NCBI GenBank assembly: GCA_900765105.1
Contig: CAAFQM010000060.1
Span: 1 to 6,128 of the forward strand
DNA length: 6,128 nucleotides
Reading direction: 5' to 3'
Origin: an uncultured Faecalibacterium sp.
Lineage (GTDB): Bacteria > Bacillota > Clostridia > Oscillospirales > Ruminococcaceae
Shown here: positions 5,150 to 6,128 of the stretch, piece by piece
Layout of the letters: each line of letters opens with the position of its first letter
Position numbering within the stretch: the stretch's first letter is position 1
The notes under the pieces: generated by a model
Told to the model about the DNA's origin: nothing
Seen by the model: only the letters and a program-made list of their open reading frames with translations
The model's database searches: none
Program-made: the position numbers and the translations under genes

Positions 5150-6007
5150 ATGGAATTTTGGTTTTCCGAGTTTCACACCCCGGACGTGAAACACAGCATC
5201 CGGGTAAACAAGCAGCTCTACTCCAAGCAGAGCGACTATCAGCGCATCGACATTTTTGACACGCCCGAGTTTGGCCGGGTGCTCACGCTGGACGGCAACG
5301 TGATGCTGACCGAGCGCGACGAGTTCATCTATGACGAGATGATCGTGCATGTGCCCATGGCCGTGCACAAGGAAGCAAAGGATATCCTCGTCATTGGCGC
5401 CGGCGACGGCGGCGTGGTGCGGGAGCTGACCCGCTACGACCGCGTGGAGCGCATCGACCTTGTAGAGATGGACCCGCAGGTGGTGGAAGCCTGCCGCGCC
5501 TACCTGCCCGGCAATGCCTGCCGCATGGATGACCGCCGGGTGCACATCTACTTTGAAAATGCCCTCAAGTATATCCGCCGCTGCGAAGAGGAATACGACC
5601 TGATCATCGTGGATTCTTCCGACCCCTTCGGTCCGTCCGAGGGCTTGTTTACCCGCGAATTCTACGGCAGCTGCTTCAACGCCCCGAAAGAGGGCGGCAT
5701 CATGGTCAACCAGCAGGGCAGCCCCTTCTACGCCGAGGACGCCAGTGCCATGCAGCGCAGCCACAAGCGCATAGCCTCCACCTTCCCCATCAGCCGGGTG
5801 TATCAGGCCCACATCCCCACCTTTGCAGCGGGCTACTGGCTGTTCGGCTTTGCCAGCAAAAAATACCATCCCATCGATGATCTGGACGCAGCAGCGTGGA
5901 AGGCGCTGAACATGCGCACCCGCTACTACACTACCAAACTGCATATCGGAGCATTCTACCTGCCGGCTTTTCTGGAGGAAATGCTGCGGGAAGTGGAGGA
6001 ACACTGA
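5150..6007 (+). CDS. speE: Spermidine synthase (polyamine aminopropyltransferase)
   Basis: The enzyme moves the aminopropyl group of decarboxylated S-adenosylmethionine to putrescine, making spermidine and methylthioadenosine in the cytoplasm. Its 285 residues fit the family. The N-terminal beta-strand domain runs to about residue 60 and includes RVLTLDGNVMLTERDEFIYDEM. The Rossmann-like part has VIGAGDGGVVREL (81-93) and LVEMDPQVV (104-112), with Glu106 and Asp108. DSSDPFGPSEGLF (155-167) contains Asp155, the expected catalytic base, and Asp158, which binds the substrate amine. At 136-138 the protein has ENA where relatives usually have an Asp-Gly/Ala pair near the adenine; this is a mild change. 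AAGGAGGA overlapping the speA stop sets the start at 5150. The stop overlaps the next start codon (TGATG), so translation of the two is probably coupled. Confidence 0.95.
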   Translation: MEFWFSEFHTPDVKHSIRVNKQLYSKQSDYQRIDIFDTPEFGRVLTLDGNVMLTERDEFIYDEMIVHVPMAVHKEAKDILVIGAGDGGVVRELTRYDRVERIDLVEMDPQVVEACRAYLPGNACRMDDRRVHIYFENALKYIRRCEEEYDLIIVDSSDPFGPSEGLFTREFYGSCFNAPKEGGIMVNQQGSPFYAEDASAMQRSHKRIASTFPISRVYQAHIPTFAAGYWLFGFASKKYHPIDDLDAAAWKALNMRTRYYTTKLHIGAFYLPAFLEEMLREVEEH

Positions 6008-6128
6008 TGCAACCCAACATTGAAAACTTCATCGGCTGCGACAGCAGCTACCGCGCCGCCAGCATCGTGCTGTACGGTGCGCCCTACGATTCCACCACCA
6101 GCTACCGCCCGGGCGCACGGTTCGGCCC
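6007..6128 (+). CDS. speB: Agmatinase/ureohydrolase family protein, N-terminal part cut by the window end
   Basis: Only the first 40 codons are present. They encode an N-terminal segment with VLYGAPYDSTTSYRPGARFG, the usual opening of agmatinases in the arginase superfamily. The metal-binding His/Asp motifs lie beyond the window. GGAGGA (5995-6000) inside the end of speE serves as the ribosome binding site, and the ATG overlaps the speE TGA by one base. Agmatinase hydrolyses agmatine to putrescine and urea, which links the upstream decarboxylase to spermidine synthase. Arginase or formiminoglutamase-like activity cannot be excluded from this fragment, but the operon makes agmatinase the best call. 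Confidence 0.85.
   Translation, partial: MQPNIENFIGCDSSYRAASIVLYGAPYDSTTSYRPGARFG

Noticed and set aside
3524..6004. Very long open frame of 826 codons on the minus strand opposite speA-speE
   Set aside because: It is antisense to two clear enzymes that carry complete motif sets. Its His/Val/Ala/Gly-rich translation is typical of a frame mirrored from GC-rich coding DNA.
1..6128. CRISPR array, tRNA genes, insertion sequence ends or attachment sites
   Set aside because: I found no regularly spaced direct repeats, no tRNA-like cloverleaf with T-loop GTTCRANNC, no transposase coding, and no flanking direct repeats.

Overview
The window looks like chromosomal DNA from a GC-rich gut Firmicute of the Oscillospiraceae, most like Faecalibacterium. 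This is inferred from high GC with strong G/C third positions, strong AAGGAGG-type ribosome binding sites, intrinsic terminators and Clostridia-type gene families; no marker gene fixes the taxon.

Layout. Positions 1-2921 hold three plus-strand genes. The first is the 3' part of a TetM/EF-G-like translational GTPase fused to a C-terminal YacP/Rae1-type NYN nuclease domain. It is followed by a sugar O-acetyltransferase and an NAD(P)H-hydrate dehydratase (nnrD). The 116-base gap before nnrD holds a possible compact pseudoknot. A strong, probably bidirectional terminator (2924-2961) closes this block.

Positions 2962-3183 carry no intact gene. On the minus strand there is a coding-like stretch that reads as the broken 3' end of a gene pointing at the shared terminator.

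Positions 3222-3670 are the most unusual part. A near-consensus promoter (TTGACA, 17 bases, TATATT) drives a roughly 400-base untranslated leader. The leader contains a large folded domain closed by long-range stems (about 3257-3523), a second hairpin (3529-3579), and an intrinsic terminator (3591-3639) that ends only about 20 bases before the ribosome binding site of the next gene. I could not match it to a riboswitch class from memory.

Positions 3671-6128 form a polyamine operon: an Orn/Lys/Arg-type decarboxylase (probably arginine decarboxylase, speA), spermidine synthase (speE) and the first 40 codons of an agmatinase-type ureohydrolase (speB). Together they suggest arginine to agmatine to putrescine to spermidine. 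The source of decarboxylated SAM (SpeD/SpeH) is not in the window. The leader terminator suggests that the operon is controlled by transcription attenuation.

The two observations most worth following are the unassigned leader RNA with its riboswitch-like geometry, and the fusion of an A-site nuclease-like domain to a ribosome-binding GTPase.
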